22,422 nucleotides of DNA, taken from positions 69,276 to 91,697 of the forward strand of contig NW_014577454.1 of the NCBI RefSeq assembly GCF_000485595.1, given 5' to 3'. Numbering within the stretch: the stretch's first letter is position 1; every line of letters begins with the position of its first letter. The notes below the pieces were generated by a model. It did no database searches. It was not told where the DNA came from and saw nothing but the letters and a program-made list of their open reading frames with translations. Below are positions 1-9,730 of this stretch, one piece after another. A program made the position numbers and the translations under genes. The DNA comes from Priapulus caudatus (taxonomy: Eukaryota; Priapulida; Priapulimorpha; Priapulimorphida; Priapulidae).

Positions 1-29
1 CAAATGGTTATAAATTCACAAACTAAGAA

Positions 30-140
30 AGGATAGAGAATGAGATATTAATACTAATAGGCAACCAAGTAATACAAAAATGCACCAAATATTCATACCT
101 AGGAGATTTAATTAATGATATAGGAGGTTATAACGAGTGA
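30..140 (+). pseudogene. decayed non-LTR retrotransposon reverse-transcriptase remnant (tentative)
   Basis: Between stop codons at 24-26 and 138-140 the frame reads an open stretch ending ...KCTKYSYLGDLINDIGG. The hydrophobic run followed by a K-x-Y-x-YLG-(D)-LI-x-D-x-G pattern resembles the conserved YLG block near the C-terminal end of the reverse transcriptase domain in LINE-type elements. After the TGA at 138 the downstream frame breaks up (further stops at about 150 and 162), so any copy here is dead and cut by the window edge. Only one motif supports the call and no catalytic YxDD box is in view. It could be chance. Confidence 0.35.
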
Positions 141-159
141 AACATGGACTAACTTAACT

Positions 160-1337
160 AAGGAAGAAGTAAAAATAGCTGCCTCTCGAACCATGGTACA
201 CCCGAATTTGTCGATGTTCACCCATGTTTTCAGACGTACACGTCTTAAAGTGAAAAGTAAACGTATAAAAATCTAAAAGTGAAAATCAAAAGTCTAAGTC
301 TAATTAAAACTCTAAAAATGAGAAAATCACGAGCGAGGATTTTGACAGTGACGTCATTCCAACCTCTGTCGTGCAGTGTGCTGTGTTTTGCTGAAATGTT
401 CAATGAATGACGCACTCGTTCATTCCGACAGCGAGTGTAAATGCCGAAAATTTCCTCTTCGATGCGAAATGCATCGGCGGGCATTTCATTATTTACGAAA
501 AGTAAACAGGCTGGCGAAAGACAGTAGTACACTAACTGTCACGTCGGTGACGCCCATTAATGTCCATCAACGAAAGGCGGGCTTATTCTGATTCTGATTA
601 CGGAGATGCGAAAATGCACAGAAGGACGTAGACGCAGTGCGCTCACAGCGTGTATTTTCGTATTGCTGTGGCAAACTCTATCGTAGGAAACCGTTCTAGC
701 GTAGCAGAATGCCCTAGTTCTTGAGATAGGCGATTTTGGTGATGCAATGAGTCATACCTCTAAAATTATAAAACACGGGCGCGGCGTAGGCTTTGATTGG
801 AAGACACAAAGTGTCAATCCTCGGCGCACCTCGGCATCATGGCCGCATGACGTCTAGCAGCCGCTATGAATGCATCATCAACGATCTATTCCGATCCCTC
901 ATTAGCGCGGCGTGCCAACTAGACGAAGTGCCACCCTAATACTCTCTGATTTTGCTTTCGCACATGTGATGATTATAGTTAGAAATGCCCGCGGCGCAGT
1001 AAATTTCTCGGTTCTCTTTCGCGAGCGAAAACTTCACGTCTGTGTAATTCGACGTAAGCATCGAGCGCTAGCGTCTAACTCTGGCCAGGTGCATATAATT
1101 ATATATGCGAAGAGGCGGCGACAGCGGCGGCAATTTCTCAGTCGAAAATTACTCACTTTGATTTCTAGCGCGGGTTGTTATCAAGCGGTCTATCGGGTTG
1201 CTCGATTTTTTGGGGCAGTGACTGTTTCAGATGTTTGGTGGTTCAGACAGTTTGTAACTCAGTGCCAGTTGCGGATTAGTTGAGTGTATACATGTTGTAG
1301 ACTCTTGTAGATGTAATATATCGTTAATTACATACGA
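160..1337. other. non-coding stretch, no gene recognised
   Basis: Short open frames here show no recognisable domain and no consistent codon bias. A perfect CRE-type octamer TGACGTCA sits at 349-356. The part from about 600 to 1250 is fairly CpG-rich. I find no RNA gene. Confidence 0.6.
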
Positions 1338-1555
1338 CGAATGAATGAACGAACGAATCAATGAATGAGTGAATGGATGAATGAATGAAGGAATGAACGA
1401 ACAAATTAATGAATGAGTGATTTGGTGAATGAAGAAGAAATAAACAAACGAATGAGCGAACAAACGAACGAACGAACAAACGAATGAATGCGTGAATGAA
1501 TGAATGAATGAATGAATGAATGAATGAATAAATAAATGAATAAATGAACAAAATG
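1338..1555. repeat. degenerate (GAAT)n tetranucleotide microsatellite
   Basis: About 215 bp of GAAT/GAAC/GAGT units. The cleanest run is near 1490-1540, where ATGA repeats nearly perfectly; elsewhere the units are interrupted. Reading the minus strand gives artefactual HSFIHSFI-type open frames. Confidence 0.95.
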
Positions 1556-2121
1556 ATCACGCACACGCACACACCCACGCACGCATATATATATATAATA
1601 CAAATCAATTTATTATTTAGTAATTAATTAAGTAAAAAAAGGGAGCCGACTACGTTGCGGGGACATGCGACGTTTTATTCCTTTAGAACTTCACGAAACA
1701 CAATTCACGTTTCATAGTCACACGTAAGCTGATTTGAGTTGATACATATAGAAGGCGCGCGTGTGTGATTACGCCAGCGTCTGAGTGCCCAGTTTAAGAC
1801 TAGACGACAAGCTTATTTCTCGTGCACCTAAGCTCGCACAGGTGCACCGAACTGCATTAAACTGCTTGATGCAAGGCCGCAGTTTTCCACTAATAACTAT
1901 TTCACCATTAAACAAGATTTCTTAGGGAAGCCATATTTTACGTCAAAATAGGCATTGTGTTTGATAAATGCGGGCGTCGAGTAGGATTATCGCTATTAGT
2001 TGGAGTCGGTTCGTCATTGTCTTCGTGCTTAACACGCGACGATTACATTCATCTTATCATAAGTTATCATCATGCATAGCATTATGAGGCATGTAGTGTA
2101 GGCTCACGACCAGCTTCGACA
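1556..2121. other. non-coding stretch, no gene recognised
   Basis: Contains a short CA/TA-rich tail of the tetranucleotide repeat (about 1558-1600) and otherwise unique-looking sequence without coding signal. Confidence 0.6.
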
Positions 2122-2336
2122 CACTCCCTCCCTCTCTCCCTATCTCTCCCTCACGCTCCTTCTCGGTCATTTTTGTTCTCCCCCTCTTCTCTCTCGCTTC
2201 CTCGCTTCCTTCTTCTCCTTCTCCCACTCACCCTCCTCATTATCTCTTTCACACACGCATACACGGCACCACCACACACACACACACACCACACACCACC
2301 CACACACACACACCACACCACACACACCACACACAC
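2122..2336. repeat. CT-rich tract followed by interrupted (CA)n
   Basis: 2122-2250 is almost all pyrimidine on the + strand (CTCC/CTTC units). It passes directly into an interrupted (CA)n tract with CCACAC breaks up to 2336. Open frames on both strands here are composition artefacts. Confidence 0.92.
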
Positions 2337-2872
2337 CTACAGAACCGGTGTGTATGCTGCCGAGGCGCATACTGGGTATAATCAACATACTTATCGAATA
2401 TGGACATAACTGAACAACAAACGCATGTCATGTTCAATGAGACCACTCAGAAATGACCCGAAAATCATCTGCTCTCGTCTTCTTAAATTCCTACGCTCTT
2501 TTTTCCTTAATCACGCATCGCGCGCGGCTGTGCTGTAGTCGATGGTGCTTGTCTAGTACTCGACTCAATGACATTTATCGTAAGACGATATAATTCGGTG
2601 ATGTCGAACTTAACGGAGCAACATGTTCCATTGATATATATATCCGCATTCTGGCTTTCGTATTGATTCTGAAACGTCCATAATTCACTTCAGAAGTGAA
2701 AATAATTCGAGTGACACTAAGACCCGGGAATACGACTATTGTGCTTAATCGTGCAGAGAATACTGAGAATACATAGCTTCACAAAGATGTTTGACCATGT
2801 TTTTTGCCACTCGCATCGTCGATTCGAACTTTTTTCTTCGCCTAAAGCCTAGTGAGTAGCATGTACCTATGA
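2337..2872. other. non-coding stretch, no gene recognised
   Basis: Mixed-composition DNA between two simple repeats. No convincing open frame, splice pair or RNA structure was found. A TTCGAAYC-like T-arm motif on the minus strand near 2820-2830 has no tRNA around it. Confidence 0.55.
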
Positions 2873-3024
2873 GACAGAAAGGACAGACAGCGGAGAAGAG
2901 AGAGGGGAGAAAGAGAGAGAAGAGCAGAGAGAGAGGGAGAAAGAGCGAAAGAGAGAGAAAGAAAATTGAGACAGAGGGCGACAGATCGTTACAGAGAGAG
3001 TAGAGTGAGAGCAAGAGAGAGCGC

Positions 3025-3073
<49 letters not shown>

Positions 3074-3150
3074 CGAGAGAGAGAGAGAGAGAGAAAGAGA
3101 GCGCGAGAAGAGAGAACAAGAGAGAGCGCGCGCGCGAGAGAGAGAGAGAG
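2873..3150. repeat. (GA)n microsatellite / purine tract
   Basis: About 280 bp of GA-rich DNA with a long pure run near 3030-3070 and CGCG interruptions at 3127-3136. The + strand is nearly all purine, so it is a candidate for triplex (H-DNA) structure. Confidence 0.95.
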
Positions 3151-3406
3151 ATGGCGAAGTGAGGTTGGGCAATATTGAATGCTTCGAGATGAGCAAAGTG
3201 ATATATATACGATGTACGATGTGTCACGCGCATTCAGAAGATTACAATGTCATTACGATATAAAATAGCCGAATAACGGATACATTTCGCAGCAGTACGC
3301 GTCCTAGTTTTGCTGGCTTATTGAAAACCAAACAGTGAGCTTCTCAGAAAAAAAATCAGCGTGCAGTATCCGGCCATTGATTTTCTGTATTACTCAAAAA
3401 TGCCGT

Positions 3407-3752
3407 CGACGCACGCCGCACGCGCGCCCACGCACGCGCACACACGAGCAACTCACACGAGCACGCCCACTCACAACGCACGCGCACCAACGCACGCGCT
3501 CACACGAGCACGCTCACGCACAAACCACGCGCGCACACGCAGCGCTCACACGAGCACACTCACGCACAAACGCACGCGCGCACACGCACGCGCTCACACG
3601 AGCACGCTCACGCACAAACGCACGCGCGCACACGCAGCGCTCACACAGCACACTCACGCACAAACGCACGCGCGCACACGCACGCGCTCACACGAGCACG
3701 CTCACGCACAAACGCACGCGCGCACACGCAGGCGCACTTGCACTCACACATA
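3407..3752. repeat. 48-bp minisatellite of CAC/CGC units
   Basis: Tandem copies of a roughly 48-bp unit made of ACACG, CACGCTCACGCACAAACG and CGCGCGCACACG blocks, with small deletions between copies. As 48 is a multiple of three, reading through it gives a spurious 16-residue repeat (THKRTRAHARAHTSTL). Much of each unit is alternating purine-pyrimidine, so it has Z-DNA potential. I do not regard it as coding. Confidence 0.88.
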
Positions 3753-4161
3753 CAGACACAAGAGAGTTAAATTTGTACATGACGCTGCGTGATATCGCGT
3801 TGCGTGGCAACATGCTCTGTAAGACCATACACGGTTAGTAAATATCAAACACGATCCCTACGTCTCTTCGTGTGCAGTGATAGCAAAATCTCAAACTACG
3901 TGACCCTATATTTCTAACATGAAAACGATGCTCTGAACATCTGAATTGTGTCTTGTAATATCACACGATCTATTCGTATCTAGTAATATCAACGACTCTA
4001 TATAACTATAATAATCAAGAGGATATTAAGATTGATACATTAAGATGATAATTAATATAATGATATAATATAATGATAATAATTATATATATATAGATAT
4101 ATATATGATATAATGATCATTAATATAATGATACATTCTTAATACGCTCTTGACTATAAGT
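3753..4161. other. AT-rich non-coding stretch
   Basis: No gene seen. From about 3990 to 4140 it is very AT-rich, with TATA/ATAATGAT repeats, including two short runs of TATATATA around 4086-4108. Confidence 0.6.
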
Positions 4162-4318
4162 ACAACGTTGCAAAATAACGTTTCAAACGCGTTACCAGAA
4201 CATTGCCACAACGTTGACGAATAACGGTAAGTGTTACGGCGGTGTTGTAAGAATTTACTACACCGTTGATACAACGTTGTAGATATGTTGCCAAAACGTT
4301 ATAAAGCGTCGCTACAGA
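4162..4318. repeat. decayed repeat with recurring ACAACGTTG palindrome
   Basis: ACAACGTTG occurs exactly at 4162, 4208 and 4271, with AACGTT-containing relatives between (for example near 4178 and 4305). The 9-mer is expected less than once in the whole window by chance, so this is probably an old tandem or palindromic repeat. No open frame spans it. Confidence 0.45.
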
Positions 4319-4393
4319 AAACGTGAAATCAACATATGGTTCAATTTGCTTAATCAAAAGAAGATTAGTTTGTGACAATCTTGACAATGACAA

Positions 4394-4396
<3 letters not shown>

Positions 4397-4424
<28 letters not shown>

Positions 4425-4534
4425 TGTATGTATTATGTATGTATGTATGTATGTATGTATGTATGTATGTATGTATGTATGTATGTATGTATGTATTTAT
4501 GTATGTATTTGTTAGTATGTATGATGTATGTATG

Positions 4535-4566
<32 letters not shown>

Positions 4567-4918
4567 TGTATGTATGTATGTTATGTATGTATGTATGTAT
4601 TATTATTATGTATGTATGTATGTATGTATTGTATGTATGTATGTATGATGTATGTATGTAGTATGTATGTATGTATGTATGTATGTATGATATGTATGTA
4701 TGTATGTATGTAGTTGTATGTATGTATGTATGTATTGTATGTATGTATGTATGTATGTATGTGTGTATGTATGTGTGTGTGTTGTGTTGTGTGTGGGTGT
4801 TGTGTGTGTGTGTGTGTGTTGTGTGTGTGTGGTGGTGGTGTGTATGGTTGTGTGTGTGTATGTTGTGTTGTGTGTGTGTGTGTGTGTGTGTGTGGTGGTG
4901 TGTGTGTGTGTTGGTTAG
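4397..4918. repeat. (ATGT)n tetranucleotide repeat running into (GT)n
   Basis: About 375 bp of GTAT/ATGT units with small indels, merging near 4765 into an interrupted (GT)n tract with GTGGTGGT breaks that ends at 4918. It looks like one mutational continuum, ATGT to GTGT. All open frames across it (YVCMYVCM or HTYIHTYI) are repeat artefacts. Confidence 0.97.
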
Positions 4919-4963
4919 TGCGTAGGCGCGTGCATTAGTGTTTGTCAAAGTAGGCAAGCAAAA

Positions 4964-4964
4964 C

Positions 4965-4996
<32 letters not shown>
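4964..4996. repeat. short (GA)n tract
   Basis: A run of GAGAGA dinucleotides about 30 bp long. Confidence 0.9.
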
Positions 4997-5160
4997 CGCA
5001 GTATTTATTAAATGGTATATGTCATAATAAATGAGTTGAGACATTATTTGCGTGCGTCAAACATGCAAGTAGGATCATTAAAACAACTGCAGCGGATATC
5101 CTACATGAGGGAAATATCTGCGTCGCTCCATCAAATTATTTTAGTTGAATGCATCATATA

Positions 5161-5212
5161 GTACATATCAAGAGCTAAAAATACCGAGGTATTATTAGCT
5201 CTTGTGCATATA
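5161..5212. repeat. near-perfect palindrome (fold-back element, compact copy)
   Basis: CAAGAGCTAA at 5169-5178 pairs with TTAGCTCTTG at 5195-5204, and the interior AATACC/GGTATT continues the stem. The outer flanks (GTACATAT and GCATATAC) also partly pair. The same end sequences reappear around the (AAT)n tract at 8197-8290, which suggests a dispersed family. Confidence 0.75.
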
Positions 5213-5218
5213 CATATC

Positions 5219-5280
5219 ATCAGGAGTAGATAATAGAAGAATTTAGAAGAATTTAGAATCTTCTATTATCTACTCCTGAT
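5219..5280. repeat. hairpin with perfect 21-bp arms
   Basis: The arm at 5219-5239 (starting ATCAGGAGTAG) is the exact reverse complement of 5260-5280. The 20-nt loop contains a doubled AGAATTTAG. It lies 7 bp after the preceding palindrome. It could be a miniature fold-back element or, if transcribed, a small hairpin RNA; the AT-rich arms and lack of bulges argue against a typical animal pre-miRNA. Confidence 0.8.
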
Positions 5281-5284
5281 ATCA

Positions 5285-6875
5285 TTTTGGTAAATTTAAG
5301 AATTTAGGCAGCGCCACTCTTCTTCTACCACCCATCCTCCTCCAGTATGTGTCCCCTCTGCTACCTTATCCATCGCGCTCTACATTCTACATGTGCTTTT
5401 TATTAAAGGTTCAAAAATGTCCCTAGTCGTGATCACTCAGTTGAGTTGGGAAAATTTGCCCCGTTTTTTTTAGAATTTCTCCAATCTACGGACCTTCACC
5501 TCCAAAGACGTAGTGGACGTCGGCTCTTCGTTGGTCGGCGCACCCCCCCCCAAAAAAAACGACGCGTGTTGGGTATAGTGTCTCTTTGCCCGAACGTACC
5601 TTGCGGAAGCCTTGCCACTCTGTTAGAATCAGATTAATTATACGCGCACTAGCAGCACTGCGGACGCAGCAGCTGCGAATTGTGTTGCGAAAGATGTCGA
5701 CGGAAACCGAAAGGGAATGGCTTCTTTTTTATCCAGCCGGAAATCTTTAGACGTTTTTGTACTCGCCAGTGGCGCGACTAGGAAGATGGACATGAACGGG
5801 TTCACGCTGGTAATTACCTGCTCTTCGTTGTCGGCACGTAGTCGCAATGTAAGAAGCCGGCCTTCGTTTCTTCTCTGTAGCCGATGTCGGGCTGAGGAGC
5901 GTTAGAGCCTTACATAAGCAGGAAAGGCGAGCTGCGATTGAATTTCAGCAGTATTAGTCGCGTAAACTGCTGCTATCTACGACGCACGCGGATCTTGTAT
6001 AGACGGTGTAGCGTCGGTACCCGTTATTTGGTCATATATTTCCCCCGTGTACCTGACACAGCAGCCTACGCGTGTGTGCGCCTGCCCAGACACATGAGGG
6101 GGTTATTTGTGGAGAAGGAAAGACGCTAAATCTGAAACTGTTATAGCATTTCAATCGGATGTAGTAAGAAGGTCACTGTAAGTTCTGCGGCTTCCACGGA
6201 TATTACTAGCGGGCGCGTTGTGTGATAAGAGTTAATCTCACGTAGACGCTCCAGCTGCTAATGAATAAGCGAGCTTTTATTAGCAATTTTATATTACTAG
6301 AATATTTTCTCGTTCTCTCTGTAAGTAACATCGCGGACGCACTAATATCTACGTTATAGACAAAGTACGTGCGACTATATATGAAAGCTAATTTGTAGCA
6401 AATATCGTATAAACTGGCATCATGTGCGGAGTCCGCCGCGCGCACATAACAGGTATTATCTAATGACAAAAAGCAGGTTAGTAAGGTGATTAGAATTAAG
6501 CTGCTTCTGCGAAAAATTTTAAATCTTGAATTTATAAGTAATTCAATGGTTAATCTAATGCCAATATTCGTTGTTATTGACTAGTAATGTAATAGCTACG
6601 CTCGGACGCGTTTAAGAATCCATATCTAACTTATTCCTACTTCTCTGTCGAGGAAAGTGCGTTACATCGTGCTACAAACGATATTTTTAGCAATGATTTT
6701 TATAGCTAATGTGGCACAAGCGTATGATTTTTTCACTCGTGCCAATCGGCCTTTGTTGTTTATAGACTATGGAGGAAACTGTGTCAGAACAATTCTTATC
6801 TAAGAAAAAATGTTGAAAACACGAATCATTTATTCAGCATTGCGTAATGCTTATATCAGAAAAACATGTCTCATT
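5285..6875. other. non-coding stretch, no gene recognised
   Basis: Contains a C9A8 homopolymer junction at about 5542-5558. A CpG-containing part from 5490 to 5900 has short open frames on both strands, none longer than about 70 codons with coding character. No domain recognised. Confidence 0.5.
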
Positions 6876-7003
6876 GCACACACAACACACACACACACTC
6901 ACACATCACACACGTACTACACACACACACACATCACACGCACACACACATCACACACAGCACAACACACCACACACACACACACAACACACACACACAC
7001 ATC
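6876..7003. repeat. interrupted (CA)n microsatellite
   Basis: CACACA runs broken by CACAT, ACACG and AACACAC. It is followed by GCGCACAC DNA to about 7100. Confidence 0.95.
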
Positions 7004-7436
7004 ATGGGCGCACACACAGGCGCAGCTCGCAATGCACGACGCGTTACATGGCAGGCCGCACAACGCATATACGCACTCGAAACGCGCCAAACGCGCCACG
7101 CCGTGTGTGTATGTATAAACAAACGAAGAATTTTTGTGTCGGACTGCTTTTATATTTGAGCTGGATACATCAAACGATCGCTCTCTATAGATATCATTTC
7201 TATGATTAACGCTCATAAATTAAGTCGCGGAGGTCAACAATTTTACAAATTGTTTTTCTACGACTATAATGCTGCTCTTCCGAATATTGGTGCGCGCGCA
7301 ATACGATTTATGCATCAAACAACGCGCTGTTAATAAAAATTATTCACTTAATAGACAAGATTAATAAGCCAGATAAGATATTAGCAGCAGCGCATGCAGT
7401 TTGAAGAAGCCGACACTATTATACGATAGCAAGCGG

Positions 7437-7585
7437 GGAAGAGAGCCGAGGGCCAGCGAACGAAAAGCTAGATAGAGAAGAGCTGCCGAGCGAGAGGCGG
7501 GAGAAGAAGAGCGAGAGGAGAGAAAGAGAACGAGGAAAGCGAGCGATGAGAGAGAGAGAAAGAGAGAGAGAAAGAGAGATAGCGG

Positions 7586-7618
<33 letters not shown>

Positions 7619-7676
7619 GAGAGCCAGCGAAACGAAAAGCGAGAGAGCGCGAAAGAGCGCGAGCGAAAGCGAAAGC

Positions 7677-7734
<58 letters not shown>

Positions 7735-7735
7735 G
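7437..7735. repeat. (GA)n microsatellite / purine tract
   Basis: GA dinucleotides with GCGA and GAAA interruptions. The longest pure runs are near 7590-7615 and 7692-7728. The + strand is purine-rich throughout. Confidence 0.95.
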
Positions 7736-7780
7736 GCCGAAAGACAGAATAGTGAGTGACCTATTTTTGCGTCGCTGATT

Positions 7781-7831
7781 ATTAATTAGTGGGCGCCATT
7801 AATTAGTGGGCGCCATTAATTAGTGGGCGCC
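7781..7831 (+). repeat. three perfect copies of a 17-bp tandem repeat
   Basis: ATTAATTAGTGGGCGCC is repeated exactly three times head to tail (7781, 7798, 7815), followed by a partial ATTAA. The lack of differences implies a recent duplication. Confidence 0.95.
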
Positions 7832-8196
7832 ATTAAGACGTACTATTTCCTGTAACACAGCATCGTCTTTAGACACTAACTCTAATGACTTATAATATCT
7901 ATAACGTCTACCTACGGGGTACCTGCTCTACTAATCACGCCAGGTTAATGCTCATTAATATGACATTTCGCATGCAGTATATATATACGTCGATTACGAA
8001 CGCGTCTCATCCGCACATACAGCCAAGCCCCGTAATGTAAATGGTAAGCGAGTATCGAATGTGTCCGTGCTGACATATTATAGTCGCAAGCAGAGAGCTA
8101 CTTGAATCACAACACAGCCTAACACAACAGACTTTGAAAGTTTAAAGAATCGCTGTACGTTCGGCTAATATGAAGGCAAATGTAATAGGCCTATAT
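7832..8196. other. non-coding stretch, no gene recognised
   Basis: Unique-looking sequence of moderate AT content. No open frame of note. Confidence 0.55.
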
Positions 8197-8236
8197 AATA
8201 TCAAGAGCGAATAATACCTAATATAATAATAATAAC

Positions 8237-8274
<38 letters not shown>

Positions 8275-8290
8275 GGTATTATTACGATTG
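8197..8290. repeat. (AAT)n microsatellite inside an inverted repeat
   Basis: An (AAT)n/(ATA)n run of about 50 bp is flanked by perfect 10-bp inverted repeats, AATAATACCT at 8210-8219 and AGGTATTATT at 8274-8283. The left flank ATATCAAGAGC matches the left end of the palindrome at 5161-5212. It looks like a fold-back element whose centre expanded into a microsatellite. Confidence 0.7.
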
Positions 8291-8310
8291 ATAACTATAA
8301 AAATAAGGCG

Positions 8311-9249
8311 NNNNNNNNNNNNNNNNNNNNNNNNNNNNNNNNNNNNNNNNNNNNNNNNNNNNNNNNNNNNNNNNNNNNNNNNNNNNNNNNNNNNNNNNNN
8401 NNNNNNNNNNNNNNNNNNNNNNNNNNNNNNNNNNNNNNNNNNNNNNNNNNNNNNNNNNNNNNNNNNNNNNNNNNNNNNNNNNNNNNNNNNNNNNNNNNNN
8501 NNNNNNNNNNNNNNNNNNNNNNNNNNNNNNNNNNNNNNNNNNNNNNNNNNNNNNNNNNNNNNNNNNNNNNNNNNNNNNNNNNNNNNNNNNNNNNNNNNNN
8601 NNNNNNNNNNNNNNNNNNNNNNNNNNNNNNNNNNNNNNNNNNNNNNNNNNNNNNNNNNNNNNNNNNNNNNNNNNNNNNNNNNNNNNNNNNNNNNNNNNNN
8701 NNNNNNNNNNNNNNNNNNNNNNNNNNNNNNNNNNNNNNNNNNNNNNNNNNNNNNNNNNNNNNNNNNNNNNNNNNNNNNNNNNNNNNNNNNNNNNNNNNNN
8801 NNNNNNNNNNNNNNNNNNNNNNNNNNNNNNNNNNNNNNNNNNNNNNNNNNNNNNNNNNNNNNNNNNNNNNNNNNNNNNNNNNNNNNNNNNNNNNNNNNNN
8901 NNNNNNNNNNNNNNNNNNNNNNNNNNNNNNNNNNNNNNNNNNNNNNNNNNNNNNNNNNNNNNNNNNNNNNNNNNNNNNNNNNNNNNNNNNNNNNNNNNNN
9001 NNNNNNNNNNNNNNNNNNNNNNNNNNNNNNNNNNNNNNNNNNNNNNNNNNNNNNNNNNNNNNNNNNNNNNNNNNNNNNNNNNNNNNNNNNNNNNNNNNNN
9101 NNNNNNNNNNNNNNNNNNNNNNNNNNNNNNNNNNNNNNNNNNNNNNNNNNNNNNNNNNNNNNNNNNNNNNNNNNNNNNNNNNNNNNNNNNNNNNNNNNNN
9201 NNNNNNNNNNNNNNNNNNNNNNNNNNNNNNNNNNNNNNNNNNNNNNNNN
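8311..9249. other. assembly gap (939 N)
   Basis: An unbroken run of N. Low-complexity DNA lies on both sides ((AAT)n on the left, CAC/CGC-rich on the right), so unresolved repeat is the likely cause. Real exons could be hidden here. Confidence 1.
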
Positions 9250-9335
9250 CGCACCGCCGCCGCACCGCCCACACGCACGCCACCACCCGCGCACACGCAC
9301 GCACACACGCACGCCCCCACCCGCGCACACAGACG
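9250..9335. repeat. CAC/CGC-rich low-complexity DNA at the gap edge
   Basis: Units such as CGCACACGCACGC and CGCCCCCACC. Composition resembles the 48-bp minisatellite at 3.4-3.75 kb, but no clear period is visible. Confidence 0.85.
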
Positions 9336-9382
9336 CACGAGCGTTATTGTTTTATTCAAGCATTGCATTCCATTTCAAAGCA

Positions 9383-9628
9383 ATGGCAAAGGAGAGCGGC
9401 GCTTTCGGCAACAACGAAGAACTTTGCTGCATCGATGACATGATACAGAGAAACACCGACCCACCAGAATTGCAGTATTTTGATTTTAACTGTAAGTTCT
9501 ACGTTGTCATCGAAAACGAAAGAAAAAAGTTCAATCTTTCGCGAAATGTAATGATCGTTATTCATGTAATTACTTTCTTTGATCTCTTGACAGCTCCGAT
9601 CTTATTGCAAAATTATCGCTGGAAATAA
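9383..9628 (+). CDS. possible small two-exon gene, or 3' end of a gene entering the gap
   Basis: The ATG at 9383 has a good context (G at -3 and +4) and opens a frame beginning MAKESGAFGNN that runs to the TAA at 9626-9628. A perfect intron-side donor GTAAGT lies at 9492-9497. A pyrimidine-rich acceptor ending TTGACAG lies at 9593. Removing this 102-bp intron gives 47 residues ending SPILLQNYRWK; leaving it in keeps the frame open and gives 81 residues with a hydrophobic stretch. The frame is also open upstream through the CAC-rich DNA to the gap, and a further acceptor-like site (TTTTATTCAAG) ends at 9360, so this may be the last two exons of a longer gene. No domain recognised. The exon side of the donor (AACT) is weak. 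An open frame by chance remains possible. Confidence 0.27.
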   Translation: MAKESGAFGNNEELCCIDDMIQRNTDPPELQYFDFNCKFYVVIENERKKFNLSRNVMIVIHVITFFDLLTAPILLQNYRWK

Positions 9629-9641
9629 CGGATTTATCATT

Positions 9642-9730
9642 CCTGTAACGCACGCCCTTTTTATTCATTAAATTGACTTTACAAAGCACGAAATTCATTG
9701 CGAATGAAATGGGCGTGCGTCTAGACAGGC
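9642..9730. repeat. inverted repeat / hairpin
   Basis: ACGCACGCCC at 9648-9657 is the reverse complement of 9711-9720. Outer CCTGT (9642) and ACAGG (9726) and some inner bases also pair. It begins about 14 bp after the stop of the putative small gene, so it is either that gene's 3' UTR structure or a separate miniature element. Confidence 0.6.

Noticed and set aside
8218-9628. Open frames of 350-450 codons across the gap
   Set aside because: They are made of N. Only the part after 9383 was considered.
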